Assembly (NCBI GenBank): GCA_963922815.1 | Contig: CAWUKD010000095.1 | Coordinates: forward strand, 1 to 14,109 | Length of the DNA stretch: 14,109 nt | Source: SZUA-146 sp963922815 | GTDB taxonomy: Bacteria; Pseudomonadota; Gammaproteobacteria; Steroidobacterales; SZUA-146 | Direction of reading: 5' to 3' | Shown here: positions 1 to 8,056 of the stretch, one piece after another | How positions within the stretch are numbered: the stretch's first letter is position 1 | Layout: each line of letters begins with the position of its first letter | Notes under the pieces: model-generated | Seen by the model: only the letters and a program-made list of their open reading frames with translations | Told to the model about the DNA's origin: nothing | The model's database searches: none | Made by a program: the position numbers and the translations under genes

Positions 1-47
1 ATTCTTCCATTTTTATTAGCAGACTTTGGCTCATATGGAGCGGAGTT

Positions 48-57
48 TTTCCGGAAA
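48..57. promoter_or_regulatory. 10-bp palindrome upstream of leucine dehydrogenase
   Basis: A perfect 10-bp palindrome, TTTCCGGAAA, lies 110 bases before the leucine dehydrogenase start. A TACAAT hexamer at 76-81 matches a -10 box at five of six positions, but I find no convincing -35 box 16-18 bases before it. The palindrome could be a repressor or activator site. A palindrome this short can also occur by chance, so this is a weak call. Bases 1-167 contain no gene that I can support. Confidence 0.2.
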
Positions 58-167
58 TTTCTGTCGGTATTCCGATACAATTAGTTACTGCCGAAATCAA
101 TTTGCTGGCGGCAGCGACGATGCCTGTTCCGGCCCTTATTGACTGTCCTTAAGGATAGGAGAACTGA

Positions 168-1247
168 ATGAAAGTGTTTCAGCACCCCGAATTTGACGCT
201 CATGAGCGTCTGGTTTTTTGTCACGACCAGGCGTCGGGACTCAACGCCATCATAGCCATTCACAGCACGGCACTGGGACCGGCCGCCGGTGGCTGCCGCA
301 TGTGGAATTACGCCAACGACGAAGAGGCATTGACGGATGCCCTTAGATTGTCGCGCGGTATGAGTTACAAGAATGCACTGGCCGAAATTCGCTTCGGTGG
401 CGGCAAGGCCGTCATTATCGGTGACGCACTCAGGGACAAGACAGCAGAAATGTTTCGCGCCTTTGGTCGCGCCGTTGATCAGCAGGCCGGTGATTATATT
501 ACCGCCGAGGACGTTGGCGTACGCGTGGCCGACATGGAAGAAGTCGCAACCCAAACCCGTTTTGTCAGTGGATTGAGTCAGCGCGGTGCTGCGGCCGGCG
601 GTGATCCGTCTCCCTGGACCGCTCGCGGCGTATTTGTGGGCATACGCGAAGCGGTGGCTCATCATCTGGGTACCGATTCCCTGCAGGGTGTTCGGGTTGC
701 TGTTCAGGGCCTCGGCGGCGTGGGATACAACCTGTGCCGTCGACTGCACCAGGCGGGCGCCATTTTGACTGTCGCAGACATCAACGCGGAACGTCGTGAT
801 CAGGCCGGAAAAGAGTTTTCAGCCAATGTCGTGAATACGGATGACATCGTCAGTGCCGATGTCGACGTGCTGGCACCGTGTGCGCTCGGTGCTGTGATTA
901 ACGAGCGATCACTGGGTACCATCCGAGCGTCAGTGGTAGCCGGTGCTGCGAACAACCAACTGGCAACTCCCGAAGACGGCGAGCAGCTACGCAGTGCGAA
1001 TATTCTGTATGCGCCTGACTATGTGATTAACGCAGGCGGGATCATCAGTGCGGAAGGTGAGTACTATGGCGACATGAGCGAAGCGGAAGTTGCCGCTCAG
1101 GTCGATGCGATCGGGCCGCGATTACGAGCGATTTTCCTCGAAGCCTCTGCGACGGATACCGGCACACACGTCATCGCTGACGCGCTGGCGCAAACCCGTA
1201 TTCTCGAAGGTCCTCCGGAACCGCTGATGGACAAGCTGGCTTCCTGA
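168..1247 (+). CDS. ldh: Leucine (branched-chain amino acid) dehydrogenase
   Basis: The 359-residue protein belongs to the Glu/Leu/Phe/Val dehydrogenase family. It is predicted to be a cytoplasmic enzyme that reversibly deaminates leucine, valine or isoleucine to the 2-oxo acid with NAD+. The key residues fall at the positions known for leucine dehydrogenases: K68 (substrate), K80 within the GGGK motif (catalytic lysine) and D115 within AEDVG. The N-terminal substrate domain is followed by a Rossmann domain with GLGGVG at 181-186. D204 ends the second Rossmann strand, which favours NAD+ over NADP+. The length fits leucine dehydrogenases and is much shorter than glutamate dehydrogenases. AGGAG at 157-161, six bases before the ATG, fixes the start. 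The gene looks monocistronic because a strong terminator follows it. Phenylalanine or valine dehydrogenase is possible, since substrate preference is hard to read from sequence. Confidence 0.92.
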   Translation: MKVFQHPEFDAHERLVFCHDQASGLNAIIAIHSTALGPAAGGCRMWNYANDEEALTDALRLSRGMSYKNALAEIRFGGGKAVIIGDALRDKTAEMFRAFGRAVDQQAGDYITAEDVGVRVADMEEVATQTRFVSGLSQRGAAAGGDPSPWTARGVFVGIREAVAHHLGTDSLQGVRVAVQGLGGVGYNLCRRLHQAGAILTVADINAERRDQAGKEFSANVVNTDDIVSADVDVLAPCALGAVINERSLGTIRASVVAGAANNQLATPEDGEQLRSANILYAPDYVINAGGIISAEGEYYGDMSEAEVAAQVDAIGPRLRAIFLEASATDTGTHVIADALAQTRILEGPPEPLMDKLAS

Positions 1248-1270
1248 GCCTGATTGAGCTGAATATCAAC

Positions 1271-1302
1271 AGCCCCCGGTGTGCAAACGCCGGGGGCTTT
1301 TT
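1271..1302 (+). terminator. Rho-independent terminator after leucine dehydrogenase
   Basis: A perfect 9-bp GC-rich stem (AGCCCCCGG at 1271-1279 pairing with CCGGGGGCT at 1290-1298) has a 10-base loop and runs into TTTTT at 1298-1302. It lies 24 bases after the leucine dehydrogenase stop codon. There is no matching T-run on the minus strand, so it should stop only rightward transcription. The bases from 1303 to 1397 show nothing further. Confidence 0.9.
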
Positions 1303-1397
1303 CGTGTTTGTCTGAAGCGTATAAAAAGCGGCGAGCCCATCCATTTGAATCAGCTGTGCGCCGGATGGGAAGCCGTATCTCTGAATTCGAAGCAGGA

Positions 1398-2510
1398 CTA
1401 AAACCTGGCGCGTCGGACCAGTGCGGGCATCGCCGTGTGAAAATCCCGGATCACCGGCATGTTGTGAGTCCACGGGGACGCGTCTGCGCGCTCGGGGTCT
1501 ATCTTGCTGGCGCTACCCGCAAAGCCGCGGGGAATTTGTGAAAAGAGGCCGTCCTCCTCGTCGTCATCCGCAAAGTGGTATTCGTATCCCGGGATGCACA
1601 GCTTTTCGTCGACATGGGCATCCACCGTGTGAACGCCGTAGCTCATCAGATTGAGAGCAACAGGCTGTGGCGGAATGATCCAGCTCTGGGTAGGGGCGCG
1701 CATGAACAGGTATTGAATTTCTGCGTTCATCGAGCGAATGCGAAAGCGCATGATCGGGCCACCGTACAGTTTGCTGCGCGAACTGCTGGCCGAAACTAAT
1801 CCCTTACCAAAGTCAGGCGCGTACCCGGATGCAAATTTTAACGAGCGCGGGTCGGTGTCGTCTTCAAACCAGGCCACCGGCTTATTGCCATTTATCCGTT
1901 TTGCCGGGTTCTGCATGGCAACGCGGCGAGGCGTCGAAAAATCGGCGTAGGGACGCACGCGATCATCCGGCGCGTCTCGCAGAATCAGGGACAGCGATTG
2001 ACGATCCGGGTGTGGTTTCGCCACGCGCCGGCTGACCTGGTCCAGCGCATTTTGAATTTCGAACGGCAAGTTGGTGGTTTCTTCAGCGCTGTACCAGTGG
2101 GTTTCGCCGTTTTCTACCGTGGGCTTGATGTCGCCCTTGCCAATCCAGTGTTCGGTCGGCGTATTGATGTAGTGGGTAGCCACGCGCCAGATAAGCGACG
2201 AATCTTTGTAGAAAATGCGTGGGTAAAGCGGACCATGCTTGCCGGATTTCCCGGGCCGCAGCTGAACGTAGGCCACAAAGAAACGAAACTGCTGGTCGCG
2301 GCGCACGTTGGTAAGAAAATACCGGTGGCCATCCAGCGTAATCAAATGACGCGGTCTCTGGCGGCGCATTAGTATCAGCGGGTTGTCTTTTGCGCTGCCC
2401 TGGGGTTTTAGCGGGCAGCCTCGATCTACGAGCCGACTAAAACTCTGCGCGACTTCGGCTTCGGATAGCGATTCTGGTACTACATCCTGAAGAATGGATT
2501 TCGGGGTCAC
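1398..2510 (-). CDS. Uncharacterised soluble 370-residue protein
   Basis: I do not recognise this protein. It is 370 residues long with no signal peptide, membrane segment or cysteine cluster, so it is probably cytoplasmic. It is rich in Arg, Pro and aromatic residues. An N-terminal part (about 45-140) has alternating hydrophobic and aromatic stretches that suggest a beta-rich fold. There is an acidic patch at 315-321 and a basic C-terminus. No enzyme motif stands out. The start is GTG at 2510; no ATG is available nearby in frame, and GAGAG lies just upstream. A good promoter sits about 30 bases before this start, which supports it. The gene ends with TAG and converges on the leucine dehydrogenase. 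It lies 100 bases after the diguanylate cyclase gene on the same strand, so read-through from that operon is possible. Its long open frame and well-placed promoter argue for a real gene. Confidence 0.75.
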   Translation of the reverse strand: MTPKSILQDVVPESLSEAEVAQSFSRLVDRGCPLKPQGSAKDNPLILMRRQRPRHLITLDGHRYFLTNVRRDQQFRFFVAYVQLRPGKSGKHGPLYPRIFYKDSSLIWRVATHYINTPTEHWIGKGDIKPTVENGETHWYSAEETTNLPFEIQNALDQVSRRVAKPHPDRQSLSLILRDAPDDRVRPYADFSTPRRVAMQNPAKRINGNKPVAWFEDDTDPRSLKFASGYAPDFGKGLVSASSSRSKLYGGPIMRFRIRSMNAEIQYLFMRAPTQSWIIPPQPVALNLMSYGVHTVDAHVDEKLCIPGYEYHFADDDEEDGLFSQIPRGFAGSASKIDPERADASPWTHNMPVIRDFHTAMPALVRRARF

Positions 2511-2546
2511 AAAAACTCTCGCATCAATCCGGTGGACTTGAATTGG

Positions 2547-2575
2547 ATTAGAGAGTTTAGCGCAACTGATGGCAA
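2547..2575 (-). promoter_or_regulatory. Sigma70-like promoter of the unknown 370-residue gene
   Basis: Read on the minus strand, a -35 box TTGCCA (2575-2570, five of six consensus bases) and a -10 box TCTAAT (2552-2547, five of six) are separated by exactly 17 bases. Transcription would begin near 2540, about 30 bases before the GTG start at 2510. An inverted repeat, GTTTAG (2555-2560) and CTAAAC (2576-2581) on the plus strand, brackets the -35 box and could be an operator. The promoter call is made by eye. Confidence 0.55.
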
Positions 2576-2610
2576 CTAAACACGAGATTTAATCAGAATG
2601 CCGGCGTCGA

Positions 2611-5600
2611 CTATCCCTCAACGGCCAGGTCTATATCGGTATCGTGCGAGCTGCGAATTTCCAGCATGCCTTGTTCGACCATCGCGTCGGTGTGATCCCG
2701 GAAGCTGTAGAACGGATTGATCACCGCGGCGCTCTGTTCCGTGGAGACAATCGAGACCCAGGCGTTGCGTGTCGCTTTTGCCCGATACATCGCGGAATCG
2801 GCAAGACTCAGAAGCTGTTCCCAGTCCATCAGGTTGGGTTTGGAGCGTGTGAACGGGAATCCGGTGATTCCTATGGACGCAGTGGTCCGGGTAGCCTGAC
2901 CGTTTCCAACCGAGAATACGGCGTTTTCCATTCTTGAACGAATGCGTTCTGCCAGGACTTCACCCTGACGCAAGTCGGAATACCGACCAATGACCAGGAA
3001 CTCGTCACCGCCCCAGCGAATAACCGCATCCGAAGAACGACAGCACGATAGCAGCAGGTCACGAATCTGCAGGAGCATTTCATCTCCGGCGCTGTGCCCG
3101 CAGGTGTCGTTAACCGGCTTGAAGTTATCCAGGTCGATCATCATGAAGATAAAATCAGACTGGTTAGGGTTGGTCGTGCTCCCCGTGGGTTTCGGTGAAA
3201 TGCCGGATTGATATCGCCGTTTCACGACATCAATATCCTTGGCGATTTCTTCAAACACGTAACGTCGGTTACGCAAACCGGTTAGCGGATCTGTGATACT
3301 GGCCTGCAGGAAGCGCTGGTTGAGCTGCTTAAGCTCGCCATTACGCGCGGCGAGTTCCCTTGTTCTTTCCTGCACGTCCTTTTCAAGTCGACGACGATAG
3401 CCCGCTTCCTGTCGGAGCTGTTTCTGATGGATTGACCAGGCAAGCGCTGCGGCGCCAATCGCCAGTAGCAAATAGGCCAGGTAGGCGAGTGGGCTGTTCC
3501 ACGGAGCCGGTGCGGTGGTCAGGTCCAGCGCCATTTCCTTGGTTTGCCAAACACCGTCGCTATTGGCGGCTCGAACCAGGAATCGATAATTGCCCGCATC
3601 CAGGTTGGTGTACGTCACGTGGCGCTTGTTGCCGGCTTCAATCCATTCCGGATCAAAACCATCGAGCTTGTAGGCGAAGCGATTTTGCGCGGGCGCGGCA
3701 AAATCGAGCGCCGCAAATTCAATGGAGAGCACGTCATCGCGGTAGCTCAGGTCCAGATTCTTGGCCAGCCAGTGCGGTTTGCCAATATCGATAGGCTTAT
3801 TGAGGAGGGCGACCTCGGTCAGCACAACTTCCGGAGGCGTGGTGTTTATGCCCAGGTCCGACGGATAAAACGCGTTGAAACCATTGGCGCCGCCGAAGAA
3901 CAGCTGACCCGCGGGACTGCGATAGTGGGCGCCGAAGTTAAACTCTTCACTCTGCAGGCCGTGACTGCGATGAAAGTTGGACACCTTACTGTCGCTAATC
4001 GAATACTGACTGATGCCATAGTTGGTTGACAGCCAAAGATCACCGTCGGTGTCCGACTCGATGCCGTAAACGACGTTGTTAATGGTCGGTCCACTCGTGG
4101 GTATGAAACGTTCGAAGCGCAATTTGTCGGGCTGGTTCAAGGCGCCCACAGCACGCGTCAGTCCGCCACCCTGGGTTCCGATCCACATGGTGCCGTTAAT
4201 GTCGCGGTGAATCGCGTAGATAGTGTCGGCGCTGAGTGAGCCGTGATCTTTCTGGTCGTGGCGATAGGTGTGGAAATAGCCGCTCTCTTCATCATAGATA
4301 CTCAAACCGCCGCCGTCGGTACCAATCCAGATTCGACCGTTGCGATCCTGCCCGAACGCCGTTGCACGGGCGCTTGAAATTCCTTCGCTGGGGGATTGAC
4401 CATAGGGGAAATGTTGTACCGAACCGTCGGTGGCCATTTTGTTAACGCCACCTCCAAAGGTGCCGATCCAGATATTGCCGTCACGGTCTTCAAACAGCGC
4501 CATGATGCCGTTGCTGGAAATCGTGGACTCGTCTTCAGGGTCGTTGCGGAAATTGGTGACTTCGCCCGTGTCGAGATTCACCCGGTCCAGACCGGCCACC
4601 ATCGTGCCCAGCCACAGCTGGTTGTTTGATGTGATCAGCATGGACATGATGTGATTGTCGGAGATAACCGGCGCTTCGGTCGAGTCTTTGGTAATGAACG
4701 TCACGTCGCCCGTCGTGCGGTTTATCTTGTTCAAACCGCCGCCAAAGGTGCCAACCCAAAGTGTCTTGTTGCGGTCTTCGGCGAACGAAGTAATGTTGCC
4801 GTCGCTGAGTCGGTCCGGAGAAAAGTGGCCGAAGCCCCAGCTGCGCGGGTTCCAGCGGCTCGCGCCTTTGGAGCGTGTGCCCACCCACAGAATACCGGCT
4901 CGGTCCTGATACAGTGACATGATGTAAGAGTCGCTCAGGCTGCCCGGGTCGGAGCGGTCGTGCTTATAGTGAAAGAAGCGACTGCGCTGGCGGTCCAGCA
5001 GGTTTAGCCCTTTGTTCGTGCCAATCCAGAGTCGACCGGCGTTGTCTTCGAAGATCGTTCGAATGCCGTTGTGACTCAGCGTCTGACGATCGTCCGGGTT
5101 GTGCTTGAAGCGCAGGAATTGTCCACTTTCGCGGTCATACCGGTTCAGCCCCGAATTGCGCGTGCCGAACCACAGCAGGCCCTGCTTGTCTTCGTGGATG
5201 GCACGTACTTTGTTGCTGCTCAGTGAGTTTTCGCTTGCCGGGTCATGTCGAAAGTTCTCGAACGAACGAGTGATGGGGTCGAAGCGACTCAGGCCGTTAT
5301 TCGTTGCCACCCACATGATGCCGCGGCTGTCCTGATACAGCTCAAACACTTCATCACTGGCAAGAGTGTTTTCATCGTCAGGGTTGTGGCGAAAGTGCTC
5401 AGTCTTGCCCGTGGCAGGGTTCAGGCGGTCAAGACCCGCACCATTTGTGCCAATCCAGACGGAGCCATCGGTGGTGTATTTGATCGCGCGAACGATGTCC
5501 ATCGAGATGCTGTTGCTATCTGCCGGGTTGTGACGATAGGACGTAAAGTTATCGGTGGTTGCGTTCCAGCGGGCGACTCCGCCGCCGTTCGTACCAATCC

Positions 5601-5934
5601 ACAGGTTGCCGTGTGCGTCTTCGGTCATGTCCCAGATAAAGTCGGCGCCGAGAGAGTTGATGTCGTTTGGGTCGCGCTTGTATTGATGGACGCGATTGCC
5701 GTCGTACCGGTTTAAGCCGTTTTCCGTGCCAAACCACAGGAAACCCGTTTGATCCTGGTGCATGACATTAACGGTGCTTTGAGACAGCCCTTCACCCATA
5801 CCCAGGTGGCCGAAACGCATGGGATTTCCCACTTCAGCATAGGCGAGTGTGGTGCTCAGGGAGAGCATCAGCAGCGCAAGCGCATGCTTAACCAGTGGCC
5901 AAGGCTGTGAATAGTCAGGTAGTCGGTCCATCAT
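2611..5934 (-). CDS. Membrane diguanylate cyclase with two-propeller periplasmic sensor
   Basis: The 1107-residue protein has a signal peptide (1-33, cleavage after AYA). Fourteen blades follow, marked by LWIGT-like motifs at about 66, 112, 160, 208, 255, 303, 350, 393, 441, 489, 536, 584, 634 and 678. That count fits two seven-bladed Reg_prop propellers. Then come a Y_Y_Y domain (about 736-805), one membrane helix (814-834), a coiled coil (838-878) and a GGDEF domain (from about 880). GGDEF at 975-979 and the metal aspartate D934 are intact, so c-di-GMP synthesis from two GTP is expected. RSSD at 966-969, five residues before GGDEF, is an intact inhibitory I-site. A periplasmic ligand presumably controls the cyclase, but its identity is not visible. 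The ATG overlaps the stop of the upstream phosphodiesterase gene (ATGA), with AGGAA eight bases before it. A hydrophilic tail of about 50 residues follows the GGDEF domain. Confidence 0.93.
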   Translation of the reverse strand: MMDRLPDYSQPWPLVKHALALLMLSLSTTLAYAEVGNPMRFGHLGMGEGLSQSTVNVMHQDQTGFLWFGTENGLNRYDGNRVHQYKRDPNDINSLGADFIWDMTEDAHGNLWIGTNGGGVARWNATTDNFTSYRHNPADSNSISMDIVRAIKYTTDGSVWIGTNGAGLDRLNPATGKTEHFRHNPDDENTLASDEVFELYQDSRGIMWVATNNGLSRFDPITRSFENFRHDPASENSLSSNKVRAIHEDKQGLLWFGTRNSGLNRYDRESGQFLRFKHNPDDRQTLSHNGIRTIFEDNAGRLWIGTNKGLNLLDRQRSRFFHYKHDRSDPGSLSDSYIMSLYQDRAGILWVGTRSKGASRWNPRSWGFGHFSPDRLSDGNITSFAEDRNKTLWVGTFGGGLNKINRTTGDVTFITKDSTEAPVISDNHIMSMLITSNNQLWLGTMVAGLDRVNLDTGEVTNFRNDPEDESTISSNGIMALFEDRDGNIWIGTFGGGVNKMATDGSVQHFPYGQSPSEGISSARATAFGQDRNGRIWIGTDGGGLSIYDEESGYFHTYRHDQKDHGSLSADTIYAIHRDINGTMWIGTQGGGLTRAVGALNQPDKLRFERFIPTSGPTINNVVYGIESDTDGDLWLSTNYGISQYSISDSKVSNFHRSHGLQSEEFNFGAHYRSPAGQLFFGGANGFNAFYPSDLGINTTPPEVVLTEVALLNKPIDIGKPHWLAKNLDLSYRDDVLSIEFAALDFAAPAQNRFAYKLDGFDPEWIEAGNKRHVTYTNLDAGNYRFLVRAANSDGVWQTKEMALDLTTAPAPWNSPLAYLAYLLLAIGAAALAWSIHQKQLRQEAGYRRRLEKDVQERTRELAARNGELKQLNQRFLQASITDPLTGLRNRRYVFEEIAKDIDVVKRRYQSGISPKPTGSTTNPNQSDFIFMMIDLDNFKPVNDTCGHSAGDEMLLQIRDLLLSCCRSSDAVIRWGGDEFLVIGRYSDLRQGEVLAERIRSRMENAVFSVGNGQATRTTASIGITGFPFTRSKPNLMDWEQLLSLADSAMYRAKATRNAWVSIVSTEQSAAVINPFYSFRDHTDAMVEQGMLEIRSSHDTDIDLAVEG

Positions 5935-7829
5935 GAGTGTAGTTCCTGTAGAACGGGTTTCGAGGTTTTATCGTAGAGCTGCAGAAACTCATCGCCTGGT
6001 ATCGCGGGCGAGCAGTAGTAGCCCTGATACAAGTGACATTTCCACGAGCGCAGTAATTCGTATTGTTCTCTCGACTCAATGCCCTCAGCGATCACCGTGA
6101 GATTCATATTTCGCGCCAGGGAGATCAGAGCGGACGTAATGACAGCGTCAGCCCCGTTTTCAAGTGCTCCTGAAACATAGGAGCGATCGAGTTTCAAAAT
6201 ATCGATGGGGAGTTTCTTCAGGTATTCGATAGCCGTGTCGCCGGTGCCAAAGTCATCCAGTGACAGGCGTACCCCGATGGCTTTAAGTTCGTGGAGCTGT
6301 CGCACGATGCGTTGGTCACTACCGATATCACCGCGTTCGGAAATTTCCATTTCAAGCTGTGCAGGTTCGAGCCCGTATTTTTGCAGTGCGCTTTCCAGCG
6401 TGCGAACAACGTTGCCGCGTCGTAGCTGAGTGACGGACAGGTTGATGGCCATGCGCAGCGTGGTACCCGTGTGATCTGTCCACTTGCGCAGTGCGGCGCA
6501 GGACTGGTCGATCACGAAGTCGCCAATTTCGACGATGCTGCCGTTCATTTCAGCCACGGGAATGAATTCGGCCGGAGAAATGGACGAACCATCTTCCCGT
6601 GTCCATCGCAACAGCGCTTCTGCGCCAACAATCTGGTTATTCCACATATTGACCAGCGGCTGATACGCAACTTGCAATTCGTTTCGTGCGATTGCTTCTC
6701 TGAGCCAGCCGTCGAGTTTCAGCTGACGTTCGCTTGATATCTGGCCTTCCTGGTAGTGAAAACCAAAACCTCCACCCTTACGCTTTACATCGGTCATGGC
6801 GCGTTCGGCATTCTGCATGAGCTCGCTGGCAGTGCGGCCGTGTTGAGGAGTGGCCGCGACGCCGATGCTCGTCGACAGGTAGATATTTAGCTCGTTCAGA
6901 GAAATAGGCTTGGCCAGTTCGCTGGTGATGAGTTTGCGTACCTGACTCAAATGCGCTTCCGTTCCGTTGTGAGGAACCATCAGGCCAAATCGAACGCCGT
7001 CGAGTTTGGAGGCGCAGGCCGCCAGAGTGCTTGGTGCGTTTTTCGCGTACAGGCTGGTGTCGAGTACTAAAGTACGAAGGCGCTCACCCATCAGTGCCAG
7101 CACCCGGTTTCCGACGTCACGGCCATGCGTATCATTAATCAGATGAAATCGTTCAATCCCGATGCTGAACACCAGCAGTTCGACCGACTGGCTCATGGCA
7201 CCCGAAACCAGGTTGCGAAATTTCAGCGCCGTGGGTAGCCGGGTCAGAGGATCAACTTCTTCGAGTTGAGACAGGTGTTGATTGACGTTCAGAGTATGAC
7301 GCTGCTGTTCGTGCATCATCGCCTTGGTGTCGAGGAGCTCTCTGCGCAGACTGAATATTTCCGCGAACATTGCGGCACGTCGACTTACGACGTTCCAGTT
7401 AACCGGCTTGCGGACAATGTCTGCCACATTGCTGTCGAGCGCCGCCTGGCACTCACGTTCATTGGCAATCACGGTAATGCAGGCTACGTTACTGTACGGA
7501 ATCTCTTCGTTGACATACCGATACAGCGGTCGGCCGTCGTTGCAGCAGGCGTTGGCAGGGCAGATCAGGACTGTGGGTGGCGTGTCCACACAGTATCGGG
7601 CGGCTTTATCAACGTCTGCAATGGCCACGGTGGTCAGAGCTTCCCGCGATAGCCATTTGTTGGCCCACTCAATATCGAGATCCGCAAAACCGGCCATCAG
7701 CACCACGCCCAGAGTTTCATGTCCGGGTGCAGAATGGCTGTCCTTACCAACATCAGTATTGGGTTTAGAGAGCGATTGCTTTAGCGTACTTACCATAACT
7801 CGATTTGTAGTCTCACAAGCGGGATGCAT
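5931..7829 (-). CDS. c-di-GMP phosphodiesterase: pseudo-receiver, degenerate GGDEF, EAL
   Basis: The 632-residue protein is soluble. Residues 40-158 resemble a response-regulator receiver: KP is kept at 141-142, but the usual phosphorylated aspartate is replaced in the segment LICPA near 88-92. A GGDEF domain follows (about 190-358) with DGVRF at 277-281 instead of GGDEF and G224 in place of a metal aspartate, so it should not make c-di-GMP. The EAL domain (about 370-620) keeps the residues known to bind metal and substrate: E404 in EAL, N463, E498, D525 and D526 in DDFGTG, K546, E582 and Q602. Hydrolysis of c-di-GMP to pGpG is therefore expected. Its stop codon overlaps the start of the diguanylate cyclase gene, which puts opposing activities in one operon. 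I chose the ATG at 7829 because AGGTAG lies just upstream; an ATG at 7796 is the alternative. Confidence 0.92.
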   Translation of the reverse strand: MHPACETTNRVMVSTLKQSLSKPNTDVGKDSHSAPGHETLGVVLMAGFADLDIEWANKWLSREALTTVAIADVDKAARYCVDTPPTVLICPANACCNDGRPLYRYVNEEIPYSNVACITVIANERECQAALDSNVADIVRKPVNWNVVSRRAAMFAEIFSLRRELLDTKAMMHEQQRHTLNVNQHLSQLEEVDPLTRLPTALKFRNLVSGAMSQSVELLVFSIGIERFHLINDTHGRDVGNRVLALMGERLRTLVLDTSLYAKNAPSTLAACASKLDGVRFGLMVPHNGTEAHLSQVRKLITSELAKPISLNELNIYLSTSIGVAATPQHGRTASELMQNAERAMTDVKRKGGGFGFHYQEGQISSERQLKLDGWLREAIARNELQVAYQPLVNMWNNQIVGAEALLRWTREDGSSISPAEFIPVAEMNGSIVEIGDFVIDQSCAALRKWTDHTGTTLRMAINLSVTQLRRGNVVRTLESALQKYGLEPAQLEMEISERGDIGSDQRIVRQLHELKAIGVRLSLDDFGTGDTAIEYLKKLPIDILKLDRSYVSGALENGADAVITSALISLARNMNLTVIAEGIESREQYELLRSWKCHLYQGYYCSPAIPGDEFLQLYDKTSKPVLQELHS

Positions 7830-7854
7830 GAACTACCTGGTTATTTCCAGGCAG
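7830..7854 (-). promoter_or_regulatory. Leader hairpin covering the phosphodiesterase RBS
   Basis: Read on the minus strand, CTGCCTGG (7854-7847), a six-base loop (7846-7841) and CCAGGTAG (7840-7833) form an eight-pair hairpin with one G-U pair. Its 3' arm contains AGGTAG, the only plausible ribosome binding site of the phosphodiesterase gene, and it ends three bases before the ATG. When folded, it should block translation. A GGA lies at the top of the stem, the core that CsrA/RsmA proteins recognise, but that link is only a suggestion. Confidence 0.4.
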
Positions 7855-7907
7855 TATTCGACAAAATACGAGCAATCACCGGAATCAACCATCGAACAGT
7901 TCCCAAA

Positions 7908-7936
7908 AATCAATCTTCGTGATCAGTATTTGTCAA
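7908..7936 (-). promoter_or_regulatory. Possible promoter of the c-di-GMP operon
   Basis: On the minus strand a perfect consensus -35 hexamer, TTGACA, lies at 7936-7931. At a 17-base spacing the -10 position reads TTGATT (7913-7908), which matches only three of six bases. Transcription from here would give a leader of roughly 70 bases that includes the hairpin before the phosphodiesterase start. The weak -10 box suggests either that an activator is needed or that the match is chance. Confidence 0.3.
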
Positions 7937-7978
7937 AATAGTGTGCGGTGGTTGGCATTCGCGATTGAACCTTTCTTA

Positions 7979-8012
7979 TTGCGTAGAGCATTGCCCCGGA
8001 ACTATGTAAAAT
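7979..8012 (+). promoter_or_regulatory. Possible promoter of the nitroreductase gene
   Basis: TTGCGT at 7979-7984 is followed, 18 bases later, by TATGTA (8003-8008), which runs into TAAAAT (8007-8012). TAAAAT alone matches the -10 consensus at five of six positions but has no good -35 box at its own ideal spacing. The site is 45-78 bases before the nitroreductase start, a sensible distance. I saw no other structure in the rest of this 227-base divergent region beyond the two items on the minus strand. Confidence 0.3.
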
Positions 8013-8056
8013 CGGAGTCCAGCCCGCACCAATTTTCACGCCTTTAACGAGAACTT

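Noticed and set aside
81..749. 222-residue open frame antisense to leucine dehydrogenase
   Set aside because: It lies opposite a clear enzyme gene, its protein has no recognisable motifs, and its frame is explained by codon bias of the true gene.
2998..5760. Recurring short DNA similarities through the cyclase gene that look like a repeat array
   Set aside because: They encode the propeller blade motif and diverge at the codon level; this is protein repetition, not a DNA repeat or CRISPR.
7324..7941. 205-residue plus-strand frame over the phosphodiesterase gene and its leader
   Set aside because: Most of it is antisense to the conserved N-terminal half of the phosphodiesterase, and the protein is low-complexity with no domain.
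7830..8056. Possible c-di-GMP riboswitch in the divergent region before the phosphodiesterase
   Set aside because: I could not find the two-helix arrangement or conserved core of the known c-di-GMP aptamers; only the short hairpin by the start codon is visible.
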